DNA of 42,190 nucleotides from Nitrospirota bacterium (lineage in GTDB: Bacteria > Nitrospirota > Nitrospiria > JACQCE01), in NCBI GenBank assembly GCA_016201765.1, contig JACQCE010000076.1, positions 1 to 42,190 on the forward strand, given 5' to 3'. A program made the position numbers and the translations under genes. Shown here piece by piece: positions 25,789 to 35,075 of the stretch. Numbering within the stretch: the first letter of the stretch is position 1; each line of letters starts with the position of its first letter. The notes under the pieces were generated by a model. That model worked only from the letters and a program-made list of their open reading frames with translations, searched no databases and had not been told where the DNA came from.

Positions 25789-26256
25789 ATGACCAAATCC
25801 GCCGACATTGCCGAGATCATGCAGTCCCTGCGGCGGATTTTCAAGGCCATTCAACACTATTCGGAACAGGTGCTGAAGGAATTTGGCGTGACCGGACCGC
25901 AACTCTGGGCGCTGCGGGTCATCTACCGGGAAGGCCGACTCTCCATGGGGGAACTGAGCGAGCGGATGTACCTGCACATTAGCACCGTCTCCGGCGTGGT
26001 GGATCGCCTGGAAGAGAAAGGTTATGTGGAGCGCACACGGGAGTCGACGGACCGGCGGATCGTGAAGATCAGTTTGACCAAGGAGGGCAAACGGGTGGTG
26101 CAACGCGCCCCGGAAGCCGCTCAGGGCAAACTGCTGCATGGGCTTGAAAGTCTCTCACGGCAAGAGGTGAAAGGGATTCATGCTTCGTTGGACAAGGTGG
26201 TTCGGTTGATGGAGATCCAGGATGTGAAAGCGACCTTCTTTTTCAGTGAGGAATAG
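25789..26256 (+). CDS. MarR-family transcriptional regulator
   Basis: GVTGPQLWALRVIYREGRLSMGELSERMYLHISTVSGVVDRLEEKGYVERTRESTDRRIVKISLTKEG. Confidence 0.92.
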   Translation: MTKSADIAEIMQSLRRIFKAIQHYSEQVLKEFGVTGPQLWALRVIYREGRLSMGELSERMYLHISTVSGVVDRLEEKGYVERTRESTDRRIVKISLTKEGKRVVQRAPEAAQGKLLHGLESLSRQEVKGIHASLDKVVRLMEIQDVKATFFFSEE

Positions 26257-26286
26257 GTCGATGGAATGTGTTGATTGGAGGGGATC

Positions 26287-27123
26287 ATGAGAGGGACGAT
26301 ACTGAAAAGGTTTTGGGTGGTCGGCATGGGACTTGTTTGCTGGATCGGCATGGGAATGGGTGTTGGCTCTCCCGTGTTCGGGTATGACGAGGCCGCCGTC
26401 ACGAACGGCGGCATTCTGACCGGCAAGGTCATCTTGGATGGTCCGGTTCCGGAACTGCGCATTTTCCCGCTGGCGCTTTATCCTTTTGGACCGTTTTGTG
26501 GAAAGAACGCCTCGATCTCTGACGGCCATGGTAACGTCCGCATCAGCGAGTTCGTAGTGTCACCTGACCACGGGATGAAAGACGTGGTGGTGGCCGTGCA
26601 GGGGGTCGGCAAAGGAAAGCCGTTCCCTCCCCTCATTGCCGACATCGTGACGCGGGGCTGCGAATTTTTCCCCTTTGTCAGTATCGTACAAAACCACGGC
26701 ACGTTCACGGTGAAGAATGAAGATCCGATTCTCCACAACGCGCAGCTCTATCAGAGCGAGAAGGGCAATTTGTTGCTCACGGTGCCCAATCCACCCCACT
26801 CATTTGGCACGTTTCCGATCAAGTTTGAACATCACAGACGGATTTACCAGATGATCTGCGGGATGCACGAGTTCATGCAGACGTGGGGCTATGCGGTCGA
26901 TAATCCCTACTATGCGCTGACGGATGAGCACGGCGCGTTCCGGATCGATGCCCTGCCTCCAGGAACATATAAGGTGACGGCCTGGCGCCCCCACTTCCAT
27001 CCGGTCGAGCGGACGGTGACCATTGCGCCGAACGGAACGGCGTCGCTGGCATTCGAGTTCGACGCCAAGACCGTGAAGCGTCCGCATTATGAAACGCAGG
27101 AGAGATTCCGAATTCAGCAGTAA
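26287..27123 (+). CDS. exported cupredoxin-like / carboxypeptidase-regulatory-like protein A
   Basis: Signal peptide; C-x2-H-x2-M (CGMHEFM); VDNPYYALTDEHGAFRIDALPPGTYKVTAWRPHFHP. Confidence 0.72.
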   Translation: MRGTILKRFWVVGMGLVCWIGMGMGVGSPVFGYDEAAVTNGGILTGKVILDGPVPELRIFPLALYPFGPFCGKNASISDGHGNVRISEFVVSPDHGMKDVVVAVQGVGKGKPFPPLIADIVTRGCEFFPFVSIVQNHGTFTVKNEDPILHNAQLYQSEKGNLLLTVPNPPHSFGTFPIKFEHHRRIYQMICGMHEFMQTWGYAVDNPYYALTDEHGAFRIDALPPGTYKVTAWRPHFHPVERTVTIAPNGTASLAFEFDAKTVKRPHYETQERFRIQQ

Positions 27124-27239
27124 ATGGATATGGCTCGGGTACATGCCGGCACACCGATCAATCTCGCCGTCAGCGGCCGGCTGGCATGACAACACGTGAA
27201 GGAGGGGAAAGCAATCACATTCACACAAGGAGGACTCTG

Positions 27240-27773
27240 ATGATTTCACCGCAACGACTCTTGTTTGCAGGTCTTGCTCTACTGACGATCGCGATCCTGC
27301 CGGCCTGCGCCAGGACCACCACCACAACCACTGCCGATACGCCCGCCATTCATTCCGCCATGGCCCCGGCGGCTTCTGCGCCGTCAACCCCGACGCCAAC
27401 GACCCCACCGGCCATGACGCCGTCGGCCTCGCCTCGGTTCCAAGATGCCTTCTTTGATTTCGAAAAGGCCCTGATCAAGAGCGACATGAAACGGTCATTG
27501 CAGGAGGACGCACAGCTCCTCAAGGCTCATCCGGAGCTTGCCGTGACGATCGGCGGCTATTGCGATGAACGGGGGACGGATGAGTACAATCTGGCATTGG
27601 GCGAACGGCGGGCCAGGGCGGTCCAGCGTTATCTGACCGCGCTCGGGGTGAAGCCCGCGCAACTGAAGACGATCAGTTACGGGAAGGAAAAACCCTTTTG
27701 TACTGACCACACCGAAGCCTGTTATCAACAAAATCGCCGAGGCCATTTTATCAGCGCAGCGGACGGGCCCTGA
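27240..27773 (+). CDS. OmpA/Pal-family lipoprotein
   Basis: Lipobox LPAC; FDFEKALIKSD...VTIGGYCDERGTDEYNLALGERRARAVQRYLTALGVKPAQLKTISYGKEKP. Confidence 0.9.
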   Translation: MISPQRLLFAGLALLTIAILPACARTTTTTTADTPAIHSAMAPAASAPSTPTPTTPPAMTPSASPRFQDAFFDFEKALIKSDMKRSLQEDAQLLKAHPELAVTIGGYCDERGTDEYNLALGERRARAVQRYLTALGVKPAQLKTISYGKEKPFCTDHTEACYQQNRRGHFISAADGP

Positions 27774-27799
27774 CATCCACTCGGCACACACATAGTGAT

Positions 27800-28420
27800 G
27801 TGGGCCCTGTGGAGTGTGAGGCCGTGGTGAATCTGTCAACCACACAGAAACGACTCTTCCAGCGAAGAGGGGTGGTGATCGCTGGCGGTCTGATCCTGAT
27901 CGTGCTCGGGGTGACGCTGTATCTGCCAGCCGAATACCATTTTGGGACGACCATCACGGTGTCGAGAGCCCCGAAGCGTGTCTGGGCGTGGTTTGCGAAT
28001 CCGAGCCATTGGACGCAACGCTTCCCAATGGTTCAATCGATTGAGGGCGGCTCGACACTGATGACCAGCGTCGGGACCCAGCGTCGGGTGAACGTGCAGA
28101 TTCCCGGCGGCAACACACTGACCAGCGAGATCATGGTCACCGATTTTACCACCGGGCGCCTGTATGCCGATCGGCATCTTGAAGACTGGCTGGATGGACG
28201 GCCGCTCCCGGTCACCAATGTGACGGATCGGCTGGAATTTGATCCGGATGGGCAGGGCCACACTCGGATCACCTTCACAGGTGCCTTTGAGGTCACGGGC
28301 CTGTGGAATCGATGGCTGGCGTACTTCGCGTTGAAACCGATGGTGGATCGAGTCATCGCCAGGGTGTTAACCGAGTCTGCTCATTCCATGGAGAACGAGC
28401 ATCCAGGCCCGGCGACGTGA
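27800..28420 (+). CDS. SRPBCC/polyketide-cyclase-like protein with N-terminal TM
   Basis: TITVSRAPKRVWAWFANPSHWTQRFPMVQSIE; hydrophobic N-terminus; start uncertain. Confidence 0.7.
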   Translation: MGPVECEAVVNLSTTQKRLFQRRGVVIAGGLILIVLGVTLYLPAEYHFGTTITVSRAPKRVWAWFANPSHWTQRFPMVQSIEGGSTLMTSVGTQRRVNVQIPGGNTLTSEIMVTDFTTGRLYADRHLEDWLDGRPLPVTNVTDRLEFDPDGQGHTRITFTGAFEVTGLWNRWLAYFALKPMVDRVIARVLTESAHSMENEHPGPAT

Positions 28421-28490
28421 CCTGAGACACAAATTTATAGAATAGACCGGGAGCGGACGACATTAAGTTGGACCGTACAGGAGTTAGAAA

Positions 28491-28557
28491 AGGAGGAACA
28501 TACGGCACGATGACCCATAACTACGCGTAGCTTTTCCAATCAGGAAAGGAGAAAAAC
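28491..28557 (+). promoter_or_regulatory. translational leader: SD + MTHNYA mini-ORF + SD-sequestering hairpin
   Basis: AGGAGG 28491-28496; ATGACCCATAACTACGCGTAG 28510-28530; CTTTTCC aatca GGAAAGG 28531-28549 pairs over the SD of the gene at 28558. Confidence 0.5.
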
Positions 28558-29364
28558 ATGAAAGCATTGGTTGCGGGGCTTGCGCTTCTCGGCGCAATCA
28601 GTTCTTTGAGCCTGCCCCTTGCCTCAGCCTATGAAGAGATGTCTGTGAGTGGCGGGGGCAGTGTGAGAGGGAAGGTCACCTTTAAAGGCACGCCTCCCGA
28701 GCCTAAGTTATTTGAGTTCGTGAAATTTCCTCAGCCAGATTTCTGTTCGAAAGCGGACTCGGATGGGAAAGGGCATCGGATCCTTCGAGAGGTCAAGGTG
28801 AAAGACGGCGCGTTGGGGGATGTGGTGGTGTTCATCGAAGGGATAGAGAAAGGGAAGCCATTTAAGTTTACCGGGACCGATGTCACTGCCGATCTCTGCC
28901 GTTTTCTGGTGCAAGGCGGGCCATCAGCCATGGTAGGAGTGGTGATGAACCGGAACGAGATCCGGGTCAAGAACCTTGACGCCGATCCCAGCGACCCCAA
29001 ATCCGCAGACGGTGTACTTCATAACCCCCATGGCTATGAGGTGAAGGGCGGCGCGAGCAGCACGATATTCAACAAACCCCTCCCGACCAAGGGAATGGTC
29101 CTGACACAAAAACTGATTTTCCGGAAACATGACAGCTTCATGCTGATGCAGTGCGATCAGCACAATTTCATGAATGTCTGGTTCCATCCGGTGGACAATC
29201 CCTATTACGCGATTGTGGGTGAAGACGGGACGTTCTCGATCGGTGACATCCCGCCCGGCAGTTATGAGATCTATGCCTTCCATCCCACTCTGGGAACAGA
29301 AGAGCAGAAGCTCACAGTTGTCGCAGGCGGAAAGGAAACCGTGAATTTCGAATTCAAAAAGTGA
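28558..29364 (+). CDS. exported cupredoxin-like / carboxypeptidase-regulatory-like protein B
   Basis: Signal peptide; C-x2-H-x2-M (CDQHNFM); VDNPYYAIVGEDGTFSIGDIPPGSYEIYAFHP, paralogue of 26287-27123. Confidence 0.72.
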   Translation: MKALVAGLALLGAISSLSLPLASAYEEMSVSGGGSVRGKVTFKGTPPEPKLFEFVKFPQPDFCSKADSDGKGHRILREVKVKDGALGDVVVFIEGIEKGKPFKFTGTDVTADLCRFLVQGGPSAMVGVVMNRNEIRVKNLDADPSDPKSADGVLHNPHGYEVKGGASSTIFNKPLPTKGMVLTQKLIFRKHDSFMLMQCDQHNFMNVWFHPVDNPYYAIVGEDGTFSIGDIPPGSYEIYAFHPTLGTEEQKLTVVAGGKETVNFEFKK

Positions 29365-29411
29365 TGGGGGAAGCTTTTACATCAACAGGCAGAACGGCTT
29401 AGACGAGGAGG

Positions 29412-30483
29412 ATGAGAATGTCCTACGCGTTGGTGAGCCAGTTCGCACTGCCTGTTTTGGTGTTTGCGGGGGTGACGGCGTCAGCCCTCCTGGCGCGCAC
29501 ATTGGCGCTGCGGGGCCTCCTGCAATGGGCGCAGCGCACCCGCTCGACGATTGATGACGCGCTTGTGGGCGCGATCCGGACCCCCTCCATCTACTGGTGC
29601 ATGGCGATCGGGCTCTATCTGGCTATCGGCACTTCGAATCTTGCCGCGCAGTACATCGCCTACGCATTCAAGGTGCTGCACATCCTCGTCATCCTGTCCG
29701 TCACGCTGGTGGTGGCCAATCTCTCCACCCAATTCATGACATATGCCATTCGAAAAGCCGAAATCCCGCTCCCGGTCACCGGCCTGTCGCGGGCGGTGGT
29801 GAATGGGATCATATTGACCATAGGAATCCTGATCGTACTGGGCACGCTTGGCGTGTCCATCACCCCGCTGCTGACCGCACTCGGTGTCGGAGGGCTCGCG
29901 GTCGCTCTCGCGTTGCAGGACACCCTGGGCAACCTCTTTGCCGGCATGCATATTCTGGTGGAGAAAACCATCCGGGTCGGCGACTTCGTGAAGTTGGAAA
30001 GCGGGGAGGAGGGGTATGTGGCGGATATTGGCTGGCGAACCACCCGTCTTCGGCTGCTGCCGAACAATCTCGTGGTCATTCCCAACAGCAAGCTCGCCCA
30101 GAGCATCGTGACCAATTACGATCTGCCCGAGAAGAGAATGGCGCTGCTTATTCCCATCAGCGTGAGCTACGACAATGATCCGGGCCGGGTCGAGCGCATG
30201 CTGGTGGAGGAGGCGGTCAAGGGATCACAGGACATTCCCGGCCTGCTCTCCGAGCCGGCGCCCTTTGTTCGATTCATCCCCGGGTTTCGGCGATTCTTCG
30301 CTCAACTTTACCCTCATCTGCCAGGTGAAGGAGTTTGTGGATCAATACCTGGTCCAGCACGAATTGCGAAAGCGGATCTTCAACCGGTTTAAAGAGGAGG
30401 GGATAGAGATTCCCTTTCCCATTCGAACCGTGTATCTTAAAAAGACGCATGAAAGCGAGCCGACTCTTGAAGAATCGGCATAG
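29412..30483 (+). pseudogene. MscS-family mechanosensitive channel with apparent +1 frameshift near 30288
   Basis: ALGVGGLAVALALQDTLGNLFAGMHILVEKTIRVGDFVKLESGEEGYVADIGWRTTRLRLLPNNLVVIPNSKL; C-terminus continues in another frame (GDSSLNFTLICQVKEFVDQYLVQHELRKRIFNRFKEEGIEIPFPIRTVYLK). Confidence 0.85.
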
Positions 30484-30495
30484 GGGTCACAGGCG

Positions 30496-32763
30496 ATGCG
30501 CATTACATTTCGTTTAATCTTCTCCCTGGTGGTGACGGTGACCGTGGTCGTCACCCTCTTCGCCTTTTTCCAGGTGCGCCAGGAAAAGGCGCGATTGAGC
30601 GAGGAACTTGAACGGCGCGCGGGGATTCTGGCGGAAAGTCTTCAGGAAACCGTTGAGCCGTTGCTTGAGAAGCGCTCGGCCTCCAATCTGCAGCGAATCG
30701 TCGACAAATTCGGCAACAGGGAGCGGTTGTCTGGGGTGGCCGTGTATGACGCCAACGCCCATGCCTTGGCGATTACACCGAGCCTGGCCACCCAACTGGC
30801 GAATCCACCAGACGTGGTGACTGAAAGCCTGGCGAAAGACCGCGGCCTAGGGGGCTTCGACTCACTGAACGGGAAGAGGATGCATTTCTATGCGCTGCCG
30901 CTCAAGCAGGAGGGGCAACTCGCCGGCGCGCTGGTCATCGTTCATGATGCCAGTTATATCGGCGACCGTATTTCCGAAATGTGGCGCCACAACTTCATGC
31001 GACTGTTCCTCCATGCGCTGTTGGTGTCGCTGACCACGCTCATCGTGGTGCGCTGGAGCATTGTGGGCCCAATCGCAAAGGCCGCCGACTGGATGAAGAA
31101 ACTGCGTACGGGCGAGGCCGGCGAACCCCTGTCCTTCTTAAAGGCGGATCTCTTTACTCCCTTGACCCGTGAAATCACCGTGATGGCCAAAAACCTCCGG
31201 GTCGCCAGGGCGGCGGCAGAAGAGGAAGCCCGGCTTCGGGAAGCGGCGGAATCCGTCTGGACCCCTGAACGCCTCAAAGAAAATCTGCGCTCACGCCTCG
31301 AAGGAAAGTCGCTTTTCGTGATCTCCAATCGCGAACCCTACATGCATGTCCGGAAAGGCAACCGTGTGGAAGCCATCGTTCCCGCCAGCGGGTTGGTTAC
31401 GGCGCTGGAGCCCGTGCTCCGGGCCAGCGACGGGACGTGGATCGCTCACGGAAGCGGGGAAGCCGATATGGACGTGGTGGATGCGCAGGCGCGTCTTCGG
31501 GTGCCGCCCGAGGACCCTCGATACACGCTCAGGCGGGTCTGGCTCAGCCGGGAGGAGGAAGCCGGCTATTATTACGGCTTTGCCAATGAGGGGCTGTGGC
31601 CGCTCTGTCATATCGCGCACACCCGCCCCATCTTTCGGGCGGAGAACTGGGCGCATTACCAGAGCGTCAATGCCAAGTTCGCCCAGGCGGCATTGGAAGA
31701 ACTTGAGGGAACGGAAGCCCCGTGTGTGTTGATTCAAGACTATCACTTTGCCTTGCTCCCCCGGTTGATCAAGGAACAGCGGCCGGATGCCCGCGTGGCG
31801 ATCTTCTGGCATATCCCCTGGCCCAATCCCGAATCATTCGGCATCTGTCCCTGGCAACGGGAGCTGCTGTATGGCATGCTCGGCGCCGACCTGATCGGAT
31901 TCCACACCCAGTTTCATTGCAATAACTTCCTCGAAACGGTGGACCGCACGCTGGAATCGCGCATCGATTGGGAACGTTTTGCGGTGGAACGGGAGGGCCA
32001 CGCCACGCTGGTGAAGCCCTTCCCGATCAGCATCGCGTTCCATGATCGATCTGATGACCTGTCCGTTGAGAATGGATCACGGGCTCAAAAGGAGACCCTG
32101 CTGCGAGAGCTGGGGGTGACCACCAAATATTTAGGTGTGGGAGTGGATCGTATCGACTACACCAAAGGCATTCTGGAACGGTTTCGAGGTATCGAACGCT
32201 TTTTGGAAAAATACCCTCAGTATCAAGGCCAATTCACGTTTGTCGAGTTGGGCGCGCCAAGCCGCACCCTGATCACGCGGTACCACGATCTGGTCGGGGA
32301 GGTCGAGGCGATGGCCGACCGGATCAACTGGCGCTTCAAGACAAAGGAGTGGAAGCCCATTGTCTTTTTAAAGAAACATCACAGTCATCAGGAGATTGCC
32401 CCCTTCTATCGGGCGGCCGATGTCTGTCTTGTGACCTCGCTGCATGACGGGATGAACCTGGTGGCGAAGGAATATGTCGCGTCGCGTGACGATGAGCGGG
32501 GGAGCCTGATCCTCAGCCAATTTACAGGGGCCTCCCGGGAGCTACGGGACGCCCTGCTGGTCAATCCCTACGATACGGAACAGATGGCGGAGGCGATCCG
32601 GTACGCGTTGGAGATGGATGCCGATGAGCAGCAGGACCGGATGCGGAGGATGCGCGACACCCTGAAACAGCACAATATCTATCGTTGGACCGCGAATCTC
32701 GTGCGGGAGCTGAGCCAGATTCGGTTGGGACATCACCCCACCGTGAAGAGCGGGTCGATGTGA
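30496..32763 (+). CDS. trehalose-6-phosphate synthase (GT20) fused to N-terminal membrane sensor + HAMP-like module
   Basis: TM - ~130 aa periplasmic - TM (LFLHALLVSLTTLIVVRWSIVGPIAKAADWMKKL) then SLFVISNREPY...VIQDYHFALLPRLIKEQRPDARVAIFWHIPWPNPESFGICPW...SLHDGMNLVAKEYVA. Confidence 0.9.
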   Translation: MRITFRLIFSLVVTVTVVVTLFAFFQVRQEKARLSEELERRAGILAESLQETVEPLLEKRSASNLQRIVDKFGNRERLSGVAVYDANAHALAITPSLATQLANPPDVVTESLAKDRGLGGFDSLNGKRMHFYALPLKQEGQLAGALVIVHDASYIGDRISEMWRHNFMRLFLHALLVSLTTLIVVRWSIVGPIAKAADWMKKLRTGEAGEPLSFLKADLFTPLTREITVMAKNLRVARAAAEEEARLREAAESVWTPERLKENLRSRLEGKSLFVISNREPYMHVRKGNRVEAIVPASGLVTALEPVLRASDGTWIAHGSGEADMDVVDAQARLRVPPEDPRYTLRRVWLSREEEAGYYYGFANEGLWPLCHIAHTRPIFRAENWAHYQSVNAKFAQAALEELEGTEAPCVLIQDYHFALLPRLIKEQRPDARVAIFWHIPWPNPESFGICPWQRELLYGMLGADLIGFHTQFHCNNFLETVDRTLESRIDWERFAVEREGHATLVKPFPISIAFHDRSDDLSVENGSRAQKETLLRELGVTTKYLGVGVDRIDYTKGILERFRGIERFLEKYPQYQGQFTFVELGAPSRTLITRYHDLVGEVEAMADRINWRFKTKEWKPIVFLKKHHSHQEIAPFYRAADVCLVTSLHDGMNLVAKEYVASRDDERGSLILSQFTGASRELRDALLVNPYDTEQMAEAIRYALEMDADEQQDRMRRMRDTLKQHNIYRWTANLVRELSQIRLGHHPTVKSGSM

Positions 32764-33164
32764 TGCCGTCAATCCTCTTTGTCTGCCTGCATAACGCCTG
32801 CCGGAGCCGGATCGCGGAAGCGATCTGCACGAGCCTTGCGCCCGACTCCTGGACGATCGCCAGCGCGGGCACCCAGCCGTCCGCTGAGGTGGATTTGAAA
32901 GCGGTCGACATCCTACGGCAACATCGCCTGGCCATATCCACGGCCCGCCCGAAGGGGTTCGACGCCCTTCCCGCCGTTCAGTGGGACTGCCACGTGGATA
33001 TGACCTGCGGAGAGGCGCCGCATACGATTCCGGCGCGGACCCGCCTGACGTGGGACCTTCCGGACCCGTTGGACGGCCCGATGACGCGCTATGAGGAGCT
33101 TTTTCAAGAATTAACCGCCCGTATCCGCAACCTGATCCAGGAGCTTCAGCCATGCCGTCCCTGA
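32763..33164 (+). CDS. low-molecular-weight protein-tyrosine-phosphatase / ArsC-like protein
   Basis: ILFVCLHNACRSRIAEAI P-loop, DLPDP aspartate loop. Confidence 0.88.
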   Translation: MPSILFVCLHNACRSRIAEAICTSLAPDSWTIASAGTQPSAEVDLKAVDILRQHRLAISTARPKGFDALPAVQWDCHVDMTCGEAPHTIPARTRLTWDLPDPLDGPMTRYEELFQELTARIRNLIQELQPCRP

Positions 33165-33838
33165 TGCCGCGGGCCGCGGAGCCGTTCCGCTTTTTCACGC
33201 GGTCGTGTCTGACCCTGATGACCGGCAGGAAGGCGAAGGATCTCAACGAACTGGTCGACTACCTGAAAACGGCATCGGAGCCGGTGATCTATCAACACAC
33301 CCATCGATTTTTGCGACAGCACCAGTATCTGGTCCCGGAACCCTCCAACGATTTCGCCTACTGGACGACGCACATGCTCCAGGATGAGCGGTTGGGGGAG
33401 CGGCTTGCGGCGATCGACACGGTCCGGTTTCATTCGTTGAATGACTTGCGGCGGGCGCTCGTATCCACGATTGAACAGCATCTTGGAAAGGACGGAATTC
33501 TTCGTCAGGCGCCGGAAGGGAAGGAATTTCACTTCATGAGCGCCGTGCAATTTTCCGTGCCCATCCAGTATCAAGCCCATGATCTCGTCGAGTTCCGCGA
33601 TTGCCTGAGCAAGGTCGGCATCGCCAGCCTCTATCTGCATATCTTCGAGGCGATGCTCCGTCCCCCCCTGGGGACGAACGATTTCTCCCATTGGCTGGAC
33701 ACCTCGCTGCATGAGACCGAGTTGGCCGGACGGATGGCCGGACTGGATCTGTACAGCCACACCCTGGAAGAGCTGCGCGCCACGATGATCGGGTTCATCG
33801 AGGGGAGGCTCCAGGAATTGTCCCATGCCGAAGCTTGA
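33152..33838 (+). CDS. DUF5752-family protein
   Basis: EPFRFFTRSCLTLMTGRKAKDLNELVDYLKTASEPVIYQHTHRFL...NDFAYWTTHML. Confidence 0.65.
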   Translation: MPSLMPRAAEPFRFFTRSCLTLMTGRKAKDLNELVDYLKTASEPVIYQHTHRFLRQHQYLVPEPSNDFAYWTTHMLQDERLGERLAAIDTVRFHSLNDLRRALVSTIEQHLGKDGILRQAPEGKEFHFMSAVQFSVPIQYQAHDLVEFRDCLSKVGIASLYLHIFEAMLRPPLGTNDFSHWLDTSLHETELAGRMAGLDLYSHTLEELRATMIGFIEGRLQELSHAEA

Positions 33839-35048
33839 AGCCTACCGGGACGTTGTCGGGGCGCAGACGCTGGAGGAGCTGCGCACGCTCGCCCGGTATC
33901 TGGAAGGAAAGTCCGTCCTGCACGTCAACTCCACGGCGGTCGGCGGCGGGGTGGCTGAAATTCTGAACCGCATGGTCCCGCTCCTGTGCGAGTTGGGGCT
34001 GGTGGCGACATGGGACGTCATCAAGGGCGGCGAGGCCTTCTATGCCGCGACCAAACGATTTCACAATGCGCTCCATGACGATGCGCAGGAGGCGATGCCC
34101 GAGGATTATCAGGTGTATGAGGAGACGATCGAGCAGAACTTCGCCCGCCTGCGGTTGGACGCCCAGATCGTGTTTATTCACGACCCGCAACCGGCGGCAT
34201 TGGTGAAAAAAAGGCGGGACTCGAACAACCATTGGATCTGGCGTTGCCATATCGATGTATCCCGGCCCCATCCACAGGTCTGGGATTTTTTTAAGCCGTA
34301 TGTTGAACGGTACGACGCGTGCGTCTTTTCGGCTCCCGCCTTCGCTCGGCAACTGTCCATTCCCCAGGTGCTGATTTCCCCGTCGATTGATCCGTTGAGC
34401 GACAAGAACAGGGAACTCGACCGGACGGAGGTGACGGCTGTTCTGGATCGTCTTGGCATTCCCACGGACAAACCGCTGGTCACACAGGTCTCCCGCTTCG
34501 ACCGGTTGAAGGATCCGCTGGGGGTGATCGAAGCGTTTCAGATGGCAAAACCCTATGTGAATGCCAGGCTGCTGCTCGTTGGCGGGTCGGCCGATGACGA
34601 CCCGGAAGGCGCCCAGGTGCTGGCCGAGGTTCGGGAGCTGGCCCAGGACGATCCGGACATCCTGATCCTGTCGCTGCCGCCCACGAGCCACGTGGAGATC
34701 AACGCCATCCAACGGGCCTCCAGTGTGATTCTTCAAAAATCGTTGAGGGAGGGTTTTGGCCTGACCGTGGCCGAAGCGCTGTGGAAGGGCAAACCCGTGA
34801 TCGCGTCCGCCGTGGGCGGGATTCCCCTCCAGATCACCCACCAGCATTCCGGCATCCTGGTCCACTCGATCGACGGCGCGGCGTATTGGATCCGGCAGTT
34901 ATTGCGCGATCCGGAGTACGCGAGGCGGCTCGGCGAAAACGGCCGGGAACATATCCGCCAGAATTTTCTGCTGACGCGCCACCTGAGGGATTATCTGTTG
35001 CTCTTTCTTTCCCTTGACCATCCCGGGGAGGATTGGATCCATTTATGA
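33825..35048 (+). CDS. GT4-family glycosyltransferase, trehalose synthase TreT-like
   Basis: VLHVNSTAVGGGVAEILNRMVPLLCELGLVATWDVIKG...RFDRLKDPLGVIEAF...LREGFGLTVAEALWKGKPVIASAVGGIPLQI. Confidence 0.85.
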   Translation: MPKLEAYRDVVGAQTLEELRTLARYLEGKSVLHVNSTAVGGGVAEILNRMVPLLCELGLVATWDVIKGGEAFYAATKRFHNALHDDAQEAMPEDYQVYEETIEQNFARLRLDAQIVFIHDPQPAALVKKRRDSNNHWIWRCHIDVSRPHPQVWDFFKPYVERYDACVFSAPAFARQLSIPQVLISPSIDPLSDKNRELDRTEVTAVLDRLGIPTDKPLVTQVSRFDRLKDPLGVIEAFQMAKPYVNARLLLVGGSADDDPEGAQVLAEVRELAQDDPDILILSLPPTSHVEINAIQRASSVILQKSLREGFGLTVAEALWKGKPVIASAVGGIPLQITHQHSGILVHSIDGAAYWIRQLLRDPEYARRLGENGREHIRQNFLLTRHLRDYLLLFLSLDHPGEDWIHL

Positions 35049-35075
35049 CATTTCGCCCCTGCCTTCGATATCCGC

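Noticed and set aside
27765-27807. GGGCCCtgACATC ... GATGTGGGCCC hairpin between Pal and SRPBCC genes
   Set aside because: Large loop and no T-tract; could be chance in GC-rich DNA or a weak attenuator, not supportable.
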